Source: Shewanella sp. 1CM18E (lineage in GTDB: Bacteria > Pseudomonadota > Gammaproteobacteria > Enterobacterales > Shewanellaceae). From it: DNA of 64,000 nt. A program made the position numbers and the translations under genes. The notes below the pieces were generated by a model that was not told where the DNA came from, ran no database searches, and saw only the letters and a list, made by a program, of their open reading frames with translations. Within the stretch, counting starts at the first letter, position 1, and every line of letters begins with the position of its first letter. Positions 8,292-15,854 of the stretch are shown here, one piece after another. The stretch covers positions 57,634-121,633 of the forward strand of contig NZ_JALNTW010000013.1 in assembly GCF_023161665.1 (NCBI RefSeq). The letters are read 5' to 3'.

Positions 8292-9515
8292 ATGAATACT
8301 GTATATTCAATCGGAGAACTAGAATCGTTTTTGGTCGCCATCTTGGTATTGTTTATAGGCCACACAGTCAATCGTCACGTTCCTTTTTTCAAAAAGTACA
8401 ATATCCCAGAGCCGATTATTGGTGGTCTGGTCGTCGCAGCAGTTATCACTGTGCTTCATTTTCAGAATATTACTTTAGCGTTTTCACTGCCGATGCAAAA
8501 TACGCTTATGCTGATGTTTTTCAGTACCGTAGGCCTAGCTGCCAGCTACAAATTACTGGCTCGAGGCGGAAAAAAGGTATTTATTTTTCTCGGTATTGCG
8601 TCAATTTACATCATTTTGCAGAACGCCGTTGGCGTTAGCTTAGCCACAGCGTTAGGGCTTGAACCCTTAATGGGGCTTGTTGCTGGCTCAATTACACTTT
8701 CTGGTGGGCACGGTACTGGTGCTGCTTGGTCGCAGACATTTGCCGATCACTACAATATGAACACTCTTGAGTTCGCTATGGCTGCGGCTACTTTTGGTTT
8801 GGTCATGGGCGGCATAATCGGTGGCCCTGTGGCACAGCGATTGATTGATAAGCATAAGCTGGAGTCTTCATATGGCATTGGTGGTAACCACCATAAAGAC
8901 CACCCAGATTTAGTGACCTATGATCAGTTAGAAGAAGACAATGTTACCGCTAAAAGCGTTTTAGAGACTTTGTTTATTATCATGCTGTGTGTTGCCGGTG
9001 CACGTTGGGTGGGTCATTTAGTGGCGAGTTTTGATATTAGCTGGCTAAAGATGCCTGACTTTGTTTACGCATTATTTTTGGGAGTGGTGATAACCAACCT
9101 CACCGAGATGACTCGCGGCTACAAGATGAATAACGAGTGTGTGGATATCTTAGGCACTGTGGCTTTGTCGCTATTTTTAGCTATGGCGCTAATGAGCTTA
9201 AAGTTGTGGGAAATCTTTGATTTAGCCATCCCATTGCTCATCATATTGATGGTGCAAACTGTAGTGCTTGGCTGTTTTGCGTACTTTGTGACGTTTAGAG
9301 TGATGGGGTCGAACTATGACGCCGCGGTTATGGCCGGTGGCCATTGTGGTTTTGGTATGGGAGCAACCCCTACTGCCGTGATGAACATGGGAGCGTTAGT
9401 TTCGCGTAACGGCCCGTCACCGCAAGCCTTTATGGTTGTGCCAATTGTAGGTGCTTTCTTTATTGATATCGTTAATTTGATTGTTTTGCAGGGTTATATT
9501 GGTTTTATTCTTTAG
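8292..9515 (+). CDS. gltS: Sodium/glutamate symporter GltS
   Basis: An inner-membrane Na+-dependent glutamate carrier of 407 residues, close to the usual 400. The hydrophobic profile fits about 10-12 membrane segments in two inverted halves. The first pore-loop motif is SGGHGTGAAW (about residues 137-146) and the second half repeats it in AGGHCGFGMGATPTAV (about 350-365), both hallmarks of the ESS/GltS family. A ribosome binding site (ggatagg) stands about seven bases before the ATG, and a strong terminator follows the stop. The gene stands alone. It imports glutamate for nitrogen and osmotic needs; nothing in the sequence is unusual. Confidence 0.95.
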   Translation: MNTVYSIGELESFLVAILVLFIGHTVNRHVPFFKKYNIPEPIIGGLVVAAVITVLHFQNITLAFSLPMQNTLMLMFFSTVGLAASYKLLARGGKKVFIFLGIASIYIILQNAVGVSLATALGLEPLMGLVAGSITLSGGHGTGAAWSQTFADHYNMNTLEFAMAAATFGLVMGGIIGGPVAQRLIDKHKLESSYGIGGNHHKDHPDLVTYDQLEEDNVTAKSVLETLFIIMLCVAGARWVGHLVASFDISWLKMPDFVYALFLGVVITNLTEMTRGYKMNNECVDILGTVALSLFLAMALMSLKLWEIFDLAIPLLIILMVQTVVLGCFAYFVTFRVMGSNYDAAVMAGGHCGFGMGATPTAVMNMGALVSRNGPSPQAFMVVPIVGAFFIDIVNLIVLQGYIGFIL

Positions 9516-9532
9516 CCTGTATATCACTACAG

Positions 9533-9558
9533 AAAAGGCACGCTATGCGTGCCTTTTT
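9533..9558. terminator. Rho-independent terminator of gltS, probably bidirectional
   Basis: A perfect 11-bp inverted repeat (aaaaggcacgc, loop tat, gcgtgcctttt) with a T run on both strands. It lies 18 bases after gltS and also downstream of leftward folM. Confidence 0.92.
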
Positions 9559-9614
9559 GCTTTCCGTTCTAAGCTACCTTCTTCAAAAGGCGGCTTCTTT
9601 AACTGTTAAAGTGG

Positions 9615-10325
9615 TTAAACTAAATGCCTACCGCCATCAATTTTTAGGGTTTGCCCTGTGGTGTAGCCACTGTCGAGCAAGTATTTTACTGCTCGTAATG
9701 CTTCTACTTCACCGCCTTCTTGCTTGATAAGTGCTTTATTTAGCGCCTTTGCTTTGTAGTTATCATCGTCATCTGGATTAAACATCAACATTGCTGGGGC
9801 GATGCTATTAACCTTGATTTTTGGGGCGTATTTGGCTGCAAACGAAAGTGTTAGGTTTTGGAGTGCAGCTTTGCTGGCGGCGTAGGCGGCATGCTTTTTA
9901 CTGCCTTTGTCGACCACATAATCTGTAATATGGATGATATCGCCAAACTGCAGTGGATTGCTTTGTAACAGTGGTGCTAACGCAAGGTTGAGAGCATAAG
10001 GAGTACTGGCATGGATGCGCATCATTTTTTCTATAGTCGAAATTGCGCAAGCGCTATCGTTGTCAGGTAGCCAGTCAGAGGCATTGTGAATAATACCTCT
10101 TAAACTTGAATAGCTTTCGACCAGCTCTGCGATGAGCCGTTTAGTTTGCTGAATATCGTAAAAGTCGCATTGCAACAGTTGTACACCAAGGGCTTCTAGT
10201 TGTTGCAGCTCAGGTCTAGGAGTGCGATAAGTCCCTACGACTTGATAGCCTTCTTGGCTTAAGTGCTGCGCGAGATAAAACCCCACACGCTTACCCACTC
10301 CTGTGATAAGAATCGTTTTGCTCAT
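9615..10325 (-). CDS. folM: Dihydromonapterin reductase FolM (short-chain dehydrogenase)
   Basis: A 236-residue short-chain dehydrogenase. The NADPH-binding turn is ITGVGKRVGFYLA (about residues 7-19), the NxA motif is in IHNASDWL, and the catalytic Tyr-Lys pair is in AYAASKAAL. IHNASDWLPD and the fol gene neighbourhood point to FolM, which reduces dihydromonapterin to tetrahydromonapterin, rather than to a generic reductase. The start at 10325 is preferred over the ATG six bases upstream because an AGG stands six bases before it. It is the last gene of folX-folE-folM, with 23 bases from folE, so the operon covers the whole branch from GTP to tetrahydromonapterin. Confidence 0.88.
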   Translation of the reverse strand: MSKTILITGVGKRVGFYLAQHLSQEGYQVVGTYRTPRPELQQLEALGVQLLQCDFYDIQQTKRLIAELVESYSSLRGIIHNASDWLPDNDSACAISTIEKMMRIHASTPYALNLALAPLLQSNPLQFGDIIHITDYVVDKGSKKHAAYAASKAALQNLTLSFAAKYAPKIKVNSIAPAMLMFNPDDDDNYKAKALNKALIKQEGGEVEALRAVKYLLDSGYTTGQTLKIDGGRHLV

Positions 10326-10348
10326 TGTCATCCTATTGGTACTCGTTG

Positions 10349-10987
10349 TTATCGGAGAAACTCTATTCGGGTCGCTGAGTTTGCCTTAAATGCCCCCCCT
10401 AGCGCCGTTGTTTGAGTTTGCGACTGAGTATCCATAACCCCTCGTGATTTAACGCAGTAATGGGTCGCATCTATGCTCACGGCAACGTCTTCGGTACCAA
10501 GTAAGGTTTGTAGGGCAACCAATACCTGTTTGGTTAAGCGCTCTTGTACTTGAGGACGTTGGGCAAAGAAGCGCACTAAACGATTAATTTTCGATAGGCC
10601 AATAATGGTTTGCTTAGGTATATACGCCACCTTTGCCAGACCATCGATGGTAATGAAGTGGTGCTCACAGGTGCTCACTACACTGATATCGCTAATCTTT
10701 ACCATTTCATCCACGCCCATTTTATTGTCAATTTGGGCTATTTTGGGAAAGTTTGCATAGTCTAGGCCGGCAAAAATTTCGTTAACGTACATTTTTGCTA
10801 TGCGGTGCGGTGTTTCGCATAGACTGTCATCGCTGAGATCGAGCCCCAGTGTTGATACGACTTCAGTCATAAGACCTTTAATGCGAGTATATTTTTGTTC
10901 GGCGCTCATATCCGAATCCACAAGTGGCGTTTCCAGCCCTTGAGCAATAAGAGCGTTTTTAACTTGTTCTGCGGGTGATAAGTCCAT
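10349..10987 (-). CDS. folE: GTP cyclohydrolase I FolE
   Basis: A 212-residue type I GTP cyclohydrolase, converting GTP to 7,8-dihydroneopterin triphosphate plus formate. The zinc site is visible as the Cys-His of VSTCEHHF and the Cys of ATHYCVKSRGV; the fold-typical IGLSKINRLVRFFAQRPQVQE follows. The length fits the E. coli enzyme (about 222). The start at 10987 is preceded by AGGAG at seven bases, better than the TTG two codons earlier. Because folX and folM flank it, this copy most likely feeds monapterin synthesis as well as folate. A second folE or folB may exist elsewhere in the genome. Confidence 0.96.
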   Translation of the reverse strand: MDLSPAEQVKNALIAQGLETPLVDSDMSAEQKYTRIKGLMTEVVSTLGLDLSDDSLCETPHRIAKMYVNEIFAGLDYANFPKIAQIDNKMGVDEMVKISDISVVSTCEHHFITIDGLAKVAYIPKQTIIGLSKINRLVRFFAQRPQVQERLTKQVLVALQTLLGTEDVAVSIDATHYCVKSRGVMDTQSQTQTTALGGAFKANSATRIEFLR

Positions 10988-11035
10988 AATCAACTCCTAA
11001 CGAGGCGGTAAATCGCTTTAGTAAGTTGCGTAATG

Positions 11036-11401
11036 CTAGTCACGCTGATATTCCAGCGTTAGCGATACTGAATCTGCAAATCGTAATGCGTGAGGCTTGT
11101 CAATTGTGACTCGAGCAAACTGCACCCAACTATGGTCGCGGCTAATATCGAGTACGTCTGACACTAATTTTTCTAGTAACAAGAAGCGTCCTGCTTCAAC
11201 GTGTTTGATCACCGCTTTGGTGATCCTCTTATAGTTAAGCGCTTCTTCAACGTTGTCTTCGCTGATTGCATGTTGCGCTGGGTAATGGATCTCAATGTTT
11301 ATCACCACGTCTTGCATTTTTTCACGTTCTTCTTGGTTGAAGCCAATATAAGTTCGTAGGCGTAAATTGGTTATTTTGATAATCGCGTTACTAGTTGGCA
11401 T
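11036..11401 (-). CDS. folX: Dihydroneopterin triphosphate 2'-epimerase FolX
   Basis: A 121-residue tunnelling-fold protein of the FolB/FolX family. The N-terminal IKITNLRLRTYIGFNQEERE, the middle NYKRITKAVIKHVEAGRFLLLEKL with the catalytic-type Glu, and the C-terminal VTIDKPHALRFADSVSL match FolX more closely than the aldolase FolB. FolX turns dihydroneopterin triphosphate into the 2'-epimer, the monapterin precursor. It heads the leftward folX-folE-folM operon, 48 bases before folE. The divergent gene at 11548 shares the 146-base upstream region, which should hold both promoters. Confidence 0.88.
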   Translation of the reverse strand: MPTSNAIIKITNLRLRTYIGFNQEEREKMQDVVINIEIHYPAQHAISEDNVEEALNYKRITKAVIKHVEAGRFLLLEKLVSDVLDISRDHSWVQFARVTIDKPHALRFADSVSLTLEYQRD

Positions 11402-11547
11402 AGGCAGTCCTTTTCATTTAACTATAGGCCAGAGTACGCGAAATTCAGTAATTTAGATCATCTGAGTGAATATTATTGCCAGTTTTAAAGATCCAAATTG
11501 CTGTTATTGCCGTAAATATAGTCACAGTTTTTACTGAGCGGACGGCA

Positions 11548-12000
11548 ATGAAAAGTACTCAACAAATATGGACATGGCTTGGATACGCAGGGTTACTGCC
11601 ATTTATCATCACCACACTGATGATCTGGACGGGGTGGTCATTACCCTGGCTTGAACCTGTTCAAGCATTTATTAGTTACAGCGCAATTATTTTGAGTTTT
11701 CTAGCGGGCACATTGTGGGGCAGGGTGCTGTCTCTCTATTCTGTTGATAACGTGGCCAACCTGCTTATCTTGAGTAACCTGTACGCCTTACTGGCTTGGG
11801 TTTCATTGCTTATATCTATGCCGGCAGTTGGTTTGATTGCACTTGCATTTGGCTACTTTAGTTTGCTGGGCGTTGAAAAAAGTTGTCAGAACTTACCGAA
11901 TAACACCAGTTACAGACAAATGCGTGTGCGCCTAACATTTGTTGCTTTGTTAACCCACCTAATGATGTTGTTGCACCTGGCAACAGGAGGATTAAGATGA
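11548..12000 (+). CDS. DUF3429 integral membrane protein
   Basis: A 150-residue membrane protein with four or five hydrophobic segments (about residues 8-25, 37-55, 68-85, 87-105 and 122-142). The opening WTWLGYAGLLPF and the following SYSAIILSFLAGTLWG match DUF3429, a family of unknown function widespread in marine gammaproteobacteria. The ATG at 11548 is chosen because the family begins there; an in-frame GTG/ATG extension to 11476 adds unrelated residues. The gene overlaps the DCC-family protein by four bases (ATGA), so both are translated together. It could be a redox-linked or small-molecule membrane protein, but no function is shown by the sequence. Confidence 0.78.
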   Translation: MKSTQQIWTWLGYAGLLPFIITTLMIWTGWSLPWLEPVQAFISYSAIILSFLAGTLWGRVLSLYSVDNVANLLILSNLYALLAWVSLLISMPAVGLIALAFGYFSLLGVEKSCQNLPNNTSYRQMRVRLTFVALLTHLMMLLHLATGGLR

Positions 12001-12383
12001 AATTACGAATATTCTATGATTCATTGTGTCCGCTGTGCGCTGCTGAAATGCAGCAAATAAAAGCGCTTGATGTTGATGGCAATGTAGAGCTCCAAGACTT
12101 GAATCAAGAGGGGTTTGAGGAAAAATTCCCTTATATTGATTTTGCCTACGCCAACAAAATTTTGCATGGTGAGCTGGCAGATGGCACGTTAATTAAAGGG
12201 CTAGATGTCACTTATGAAGCATGGGCTGCAGTAGGCAAAGCCCGTTGGGTAGCCTTATTGCGCTGTCCACTTGTTAAGCCTGCTGCAGACCTAGGCTACC
12301 GATTTTTTGCTAAACATCGCTACCGTATTTCTTATTTACTCACAGGTAAACAGCGCTGTGAAAGTGGTACTTGCCCCCGATAA
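11997..12383 (+). CDS. DUF393 / DCC-family thiol-disulfide oxidoreductase-like protein
   Basis: A 128-residue protein of the DCC family, which takes its name from the D-x-x-C-x-x-C motif seen here as YDSLCPLCAAEM (about residues 8-19). The motif is intact, so a thioredoxin-like redox role is plausible. The body has LQDLNQEGF and GLDVTYEAWAAVG, also typical of the family. The C-terminus ends QRCESGTCPR, adding another pair of Cys. It has no signal peptide. The start overlaps the DUF3429 gene by four bases. The bufferin operon begins 102 bases after its stop on the same strand, so read-through from here is possible but not shown. Confidence 0.82.
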   Translation: MKLRIFYDSLCPLCAAEMQQIKALDVDGNVELQDLNQEGFEEKFPYIDFAYANKILHGELADGTLIKGLDVTYEAWAAVGKARWVALLRCPLVKPAADLGYRFFAKHRYRISYLLTGKQRCESGTCPR

Positions 12384-12485
12384 TTCTATGTTGGACTAAA
12401 ATTACTTTTGACCGATATGCAATCAATAGCTCAGTTCACTCGTTACAGCTATTGAACATCTTATCCATCAAAAGGGATCTACAAC

Positions 12486-12770
12486 ATGAAATCAACTAAA
12501 ACGGCAGTTGGTGCCACAGTAGCAGGCATCCTCGCTGCAAGTATTTCCATGGCTGCTCAAGCTGTGCCAGAACAGCCCAAAGAGTGGGAGAAATGTGCCG
12601 GTATCGCCAAAGCAGGCGCTAATGATTGCGGCGCATTAGACGGTAGCCATGGTTGTGCAGGCCAAGCTAAAGAAGACAATATGCCAACAGAGTGGGTGTA
12701 TGTACCAGCAGGCACTTGTGACAAAATTACTGGTGGTGAAGTTAAAGCGGTTAAACCGGCTAAAGGCTAA
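12486..12770 (+). CDS. bufA: Bufferin-type precursor peptide (DUF2282, BufA1-like)
   Basis: A 94-residue exported precursor of the DUF2282 family. Residues 1-26 form a Sec signal peptide ending in AQA, giving a mature peptide of about 68 residues. It has exactly four Cys (37, 48, 57 and 78) in the family pattern KCAGIAKAG-NDCG-GSHGCAGQAKEDN-GTC. Families of this kind are described as bufferins: RiPPs in which an MNIO enzyme converts central Cys residues to thiooxazole-type rings that bind copper. It heads a five-gene operon and its stop overlaps the start of the MNIO gene by one base. AGGGA at 12472-12476 serves as ribosome binding site. Metal specificity here is inferred, not seen. Confidence 0.9.
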   Translation: MKSTKTAVGATVAGILAASISMAAQAVPEQPKEWEKCAGIAKAGANDCGALDGSHGCAGQAKEDNMPTEWVYVPAGTCDKITGGEVKAVKPAKG

Positions 12771-13633
12771 TGCCGGTATCCGTCATATCTGGCGCGGGCA
12801 TAGGTCTGCGCATTCCTCATGCTCAGCAGCTCCTCGCTGACGAAACTTTAGTTATCCCTTGGCTTGAGATCTTGGCTGATAACTGGATGGCTGCTGGTGG
12901 ACTCAATAAGTATCTGCTTCAAGCTATTAGTGAACGCTGCCCTGTGGTGCTGCATTCTGTTGGTTTATCACTTGGTGGCCCCAACGCCCTCGATTTTGAC
13001 TATTTAACTCAAATTAAAAACCTTAAACAGCAAACTGGCGCTCACTGGTATTCAGAGCACGCTAGCTTTTCTGGTGATGCCGACTTTAAAGTCGCAGACC
13101 TTTTACCTTTGCCTTATACCCAAGAGGCGGTGATGCACATCAGTCAGAGAATTAAACAAACTCAAGACTTTTTAGGTGAGCGGATCTTGCTGGAGAATGT
13201 CTCTACCTACATGAGTTGCCGCCATAACGAGCTGAGTGAAGGTGAGTTTATTGCCGCGGTTGCCAAAGAGGCTGATTGTTACTTATTGCTGGATATTAAT
13301 AATGCTTTTGTCACGAGTGTCAACTTAGGTCAGTCGATGCAGGCATTTATTGATGCAATACCGGTAGAGAGGGTTAAACAGATCCATTTAGCTGGCTTTG
13401 AAGATAAGGGAGAATACTTGCTGGATGCTCACAACCATCCGGTTGATCCTCAAGTGTGGTCGGCATTTAGCACTTTTATTGAAAAACACGGTGCGATCCC
13501 CAGCATGATTGAATGGGATAGTGACTTACCAAGCTTGCCTAGGCTTTTGCAAGAGCGCCAATTAGCTGCAGATATTTTACAGACTAAGGTTAATGAGCAA
13601 GATAATCTGCAAGGTGCAGAACAATGCGCTTAG
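12770..13633 (+). CDS. bufB: MNIO-family (DUF692) bufferin maturase BufB
   Basis: A 287-residue TIM-barrel protein of the multinuclear non-heme iron oxidase family (formerly DUF692). Conserved metal-site blocks appear in order: LHSVGLSLGG, WYSEHASFSG, ILLENVSTYM, YLLLDINNAFV, IHLAGFED, DAHNHPVDP and MIEWDSDLP, supplying the His, Glu, Asp and Asn residues that hold the iron centre. Such enzymes oxidise Cys residues of a partner peptide; here that peptide is encoded by the overlapping upstream gene. It overlaps bufC downstream by 10 bases. The enzyme is cytoplasmic (no signal peptide), so modification should precede export of the peptide. Confidence 0.94.
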   Translation: MPVSVISGAGIGLRIPHAQQLLADETLVIPWLEILADNWMAAGGLNKYLLQAISERCPVVLHSVGLSLGGPNALDFDYLTQIKNLKQQTGAHWYSEHASFSGDADFKVADLLPLPYTQEAVMHISQRIKQTQDFLGERILLENVSTYMSCRHNELSEGEFIAAVAKEADCYLLLDINNAFVTSVNLGQSMQAFIDAIPVERVKQIHLAGFEDKGEYLLDAHNHPVDPQVWSAFSTFIEKHGAIPSMIEWDSDLPSLPRLLQERQLAADILQTKVNEQDNLQGAEQCA

Positions 13634-14466
13634 CACAGTGGCAATCAGCATTTGTGAATGCATTAGCGCAACAACAAAATGACGCATCATTGCTCGATTT
13701 AGTCGCTAATGAGCAAAAGGGTAGATTTCATATTTACCAAAACAATGCCTTTCAGGCCCAGCTAAATGCACTGCAACAAGCCTTTCCTGTTTGTCACATA
13801 GTCGTGGGGGAGCTCTGTTTTAGTCAGTTAGTTAAGCGTTATATTTTGCGATATCCGCTGCATGAGTTGAACCTCAATCGTTACGGACAAAACTTCCCTG
13901 CTTGGTTAGCGCGAGAAATAGTTGATCATAATGCCTTTAAAGATTTGGCTTATCTGGGGGAGTTAGCGCAAATGGAGTGGCTGATAAACCAAAGCTATTA
14001 CGCTATGGATTGTGACAGCTTTATGGTAAATCATAATGAGTTTGCCCAGTTAGCAAGCTTACCTGACGCAGCGCAGCAGCAAGCAATATTACTTTTATCT
14101 CCTGCGGTGAGCTTGATGAGTTGTGAGTTTCCTGTCGACAAAGTTTGGAAAAAATACCAGCCTCATAGGCTTAATCATGGTCAGGTCGAGCAAGATTCAG
14201 CTTCATCAAATTCAAACCGAGTGGCAGACAAAAAGCAGCAAGATAAACTCCGGCATTTAGTTATATATCGGCAGCAATATCACAGTAAGGTTTGCAGTGT
14301 TGAGCCTAAACAAATGCAATTATTGCAAGCCATTGCCTCGCAGCAGACTTTGGCACAATTAACTGCATCAGAGGTCGACCTTAATCTGCTAACAGAGCTA
14401 ATCGAGCGACAATGGCTATGTGGTTTTAGCTTGCAGCCGTTAGATGATGTGACTGAAGATGGATAA
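13624..14466 (+). CDS. bufC: DUF2063 bufferin partner protein BufC
   Basis: A 280-residue protein with the DUF2063 N-terminal domain: FVNALAQQQ, RFHIYQNNAFQAQLNALQ, FPVCHIVVGE, then PLHELNLNRYGQNFPAWL and AYLGELAQMEWL, the typical spacing of the family. Pfam once called this domain putative DNA-binding, but in MNIO operons it acts as the partner that recognises the precursor peptide and presents it to the oxidase. The C-terminal third (about 185-275) is variable and Gln-rich. It overlaps bufB by 10 bases and the sigma factor gene by 8, so all are probably translated from one message. Confidence 0.88.
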   Translation: MRLAQWQSAFVNALAQQQNDASLLDLVANEQKGRFHIYQNNAFQAQLNALQQAFPVCHIVVGELCFSQLVKRYILRYPLHELNLNRYGQNFPAWLAREIVDHNAFKDLAYLGELAQMEWLINQSYYAMDCDSFMVNHNEFAQLASLPDAAQQQAILLLSPAVSLMSCEFPVDKVWKKYQPHRLNHGQVEQDSASSNSNRVADKKQQDKLRHLVIYRQQYHSKVCSVEPKQMQLLQAIASQQTLAQLTASEVDLNLLTELIERQWLCGFSLQPLDDVTEDG

Positions 14467-14938
14467 GGCGTTACTACAAAGTTTGTACCGATATTGCTAC
14501 TGTTTGACCGCTAATACCTCTCAAGCTGAAGACCTATTGCAATCAGCAATTGAACGATGGTTAACCAGCTCCGCTACGCCAGAATATATTGGTGCATACA
14601 TACGTAAAATTATTCGCAATCAATTTATTGATAACTGCCGGCGCAATAATTTAGTCGATTTTGAACCTTTAGAAGAAAATGCCCCCGCACTGTTAGGCGA
14701 GTCTTGCTTAGAGGAGATAGAGATCCAACATAATCTGGTTGAGTATCTGTTCGAGCAACTTAATGCGGCAGAAAGAGAGGTGCTCTACTTATGGGCGATT
14801 GAAGGTTATAGCGCAGCTGAAATCGCTATTGATTTAGAGCAACCGAGAGGCACAATTTTGTCGCGCTTACACAGGGTCAAACTTAAGGCTGCGCAGTTAA
14901 TGGCATCAGATCGTGCTAGGCAACACATAAGGGGGTAA
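14459..14938 (+). CDS. ECF-type RNA polymerase sigma factor
   Basis: A 159-residue two-domain sigma-70-family factor of the extracytoplasmic function class. Region 2 covers about residues 5-62 (SLYRYCYCLT, AEDLLQSAIERWL, YIRKIIRNQFIDNCRR) and region 4 about 95-150 (LNAAEREVLYLWAIEGYSAA, EIAIDLEQPRGTILSRLHR), the latter a helix-turn-helix for the -35 element. It overlaps bufC by 8 bases and the membrane protein downstream by one. Its place inside the bufferin operon suggests it drives that operon in response to an envelope signal, with the next gene as its restrainer. The promoter it recognises was not identified. Confidence 0.92.
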   Translation: MDKALLQSLYRYCYCLTANTSQAEDLLQSAIERWLTSSATPEYIGAYIRKIIRNQFIDNCRRNNLVDFEPLEENAPALLGESCLEEIEIQHNLVEYLFEQLNAAEREVLYLWAIEGYSAAEIAIDLEQPRGTILSRLHRVKLKAAQLMASDRARQHIRG

Positions 14939-15729
14939 TGACCGTGAGCAATCAAACAACGGGTTTTAAATCCCTAGTGAAAGAACATATCGAAAGCAAA
15001 AACTTAACTAGTGAGGGGTTTTCTAAAATTAGCGCGCTTTTTGAAAATAAACAGCCTGTGTTAGAGGCTCTTAGTAAAGAGCATGCAACGGCTAAATCAG
15101 AGCTGTATGGGGTAAATCCAGATGCAAATACAGCGCTTGCTTCAGAACTATCTTCAACGGCAGCAGATAAAACTGTACTTGTTGGTCATGGTAAAAGAGT
15201 TAAGTCGTTAGTTGCTGTTATGTTGGCGCTTACTGGGTGTGCATTATTAGCCATTGTACTTAACACCTCCTTGGGACTTAATTGGCAGCACAGCTTTGTG
15301 AATGCTGAGTCTCAAATAAGTGGTAATGGCGTAACTAATAATATGGCCAACAAAATAGCAGAGGAAGTGGCTACAAATCATATCAAAATGAAACCTTTGG
15401 AGATCCAAGCTGCTCAATTATCCTTACTGAGAAATTACTTTACTGAGCTCGATTTTACTCTGGTTAATTCGCAGCAAATAAATTCGACAAGTCAGATGCT
15501 TGGTGGGCGTTATTGCTCGATACTAGGGCTGACAGCTGCGCAGATTAGATTTAATGATAACAATCAGTTAGTCACTTTATACCAAGTGCAGTATGACTCA
15601 GCTAGATACGGTAAATTGCCAAATATCGATAATGGCGAAACACCTATTCAACTCGTGGTAAGGGGCGTGGACATTGCTATTTGGGTTGAAAGAGGTTTGT
15701 TGATGGCTACAGCCAGCTCAGAGAGTTAG
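14938..15729 (+). CDS. Probable membrane-bound anti-sigma factor of the bufferin operon
   Basis: A 263-residue protein with a cytoplasmic N-terminus (1-88), one membrane span (about 90-111, LVAVMLALTGCALLAIVLN) and an outside C-terminal domain. It begins on the last base of the sigma factor stop codon, the classic place for an anti-sigma gene. The C-terminal LGGRYCSILGLTAAQIRF, LVTLYQV and IAIWVERGLLMATA follow the layout of the periplasmic part of known anti-sigma proteins. It lacks the zinc anti-sigma His-x3-Cys-x2-Cys motif in its N-terminus, so it would use another sigma-binding fold. The single outside Cys (193) might sense metal or redox state; that is a guess. No named family was recognised. 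Confidence 0.65.
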   Translation: MTVSNQTTGFKSLVKEHIESKNLTSEGFSKISALFENKQPVLEALSKEHATAKSELYGVNPDANTALASELSSTAADKTVLVGHGKRVKSLVAVMLALTGCALLAIVLNTSLGLNWQHSFVNAESQISGNGVTNNMANKIAEEVATNHIKMKPLEIQAAQLSLLRNYFTELDFTLVNSQQINSTSQMLGGRYCSILGLTAAQIRFNDNNQLVTLYQVQYDSARYGKLPNIDNGETPIQLVVRGVDIAIWVERGLLMATASSES

Positions 15730-15808
15730 TCCATTTAAAGTAAGCATATTTAGCTTAAGACAAAGTAGAAAGTTGGCACTGGTTTTAGTGGCTGAGCTGC
15801 AAAACAAA

Positions 15809-15846
15809 TGACTACAGCGCTAGATTAATTGCGGCTCTGTAGTCAT
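15809..15846. terminator. Inverted repeat, possible bidirectional terminator
   Basis: Perfect 10-base arms (atgactacag and ctgtagtcat) around an 18-base centre that can pair further (cgc with gcg). It separates the bufferin operon from the convergent lipoprotein gene. There is no T run, so termination is uncertain. Confidence 0.45.
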
Positions 15847-15854
15847 GTATTGTG

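Noticed and set aside
9545..9727. Small frame after gltS
   Set aside because: It starts inside the terminator hairpin and lies opposite the 3' end of folM.
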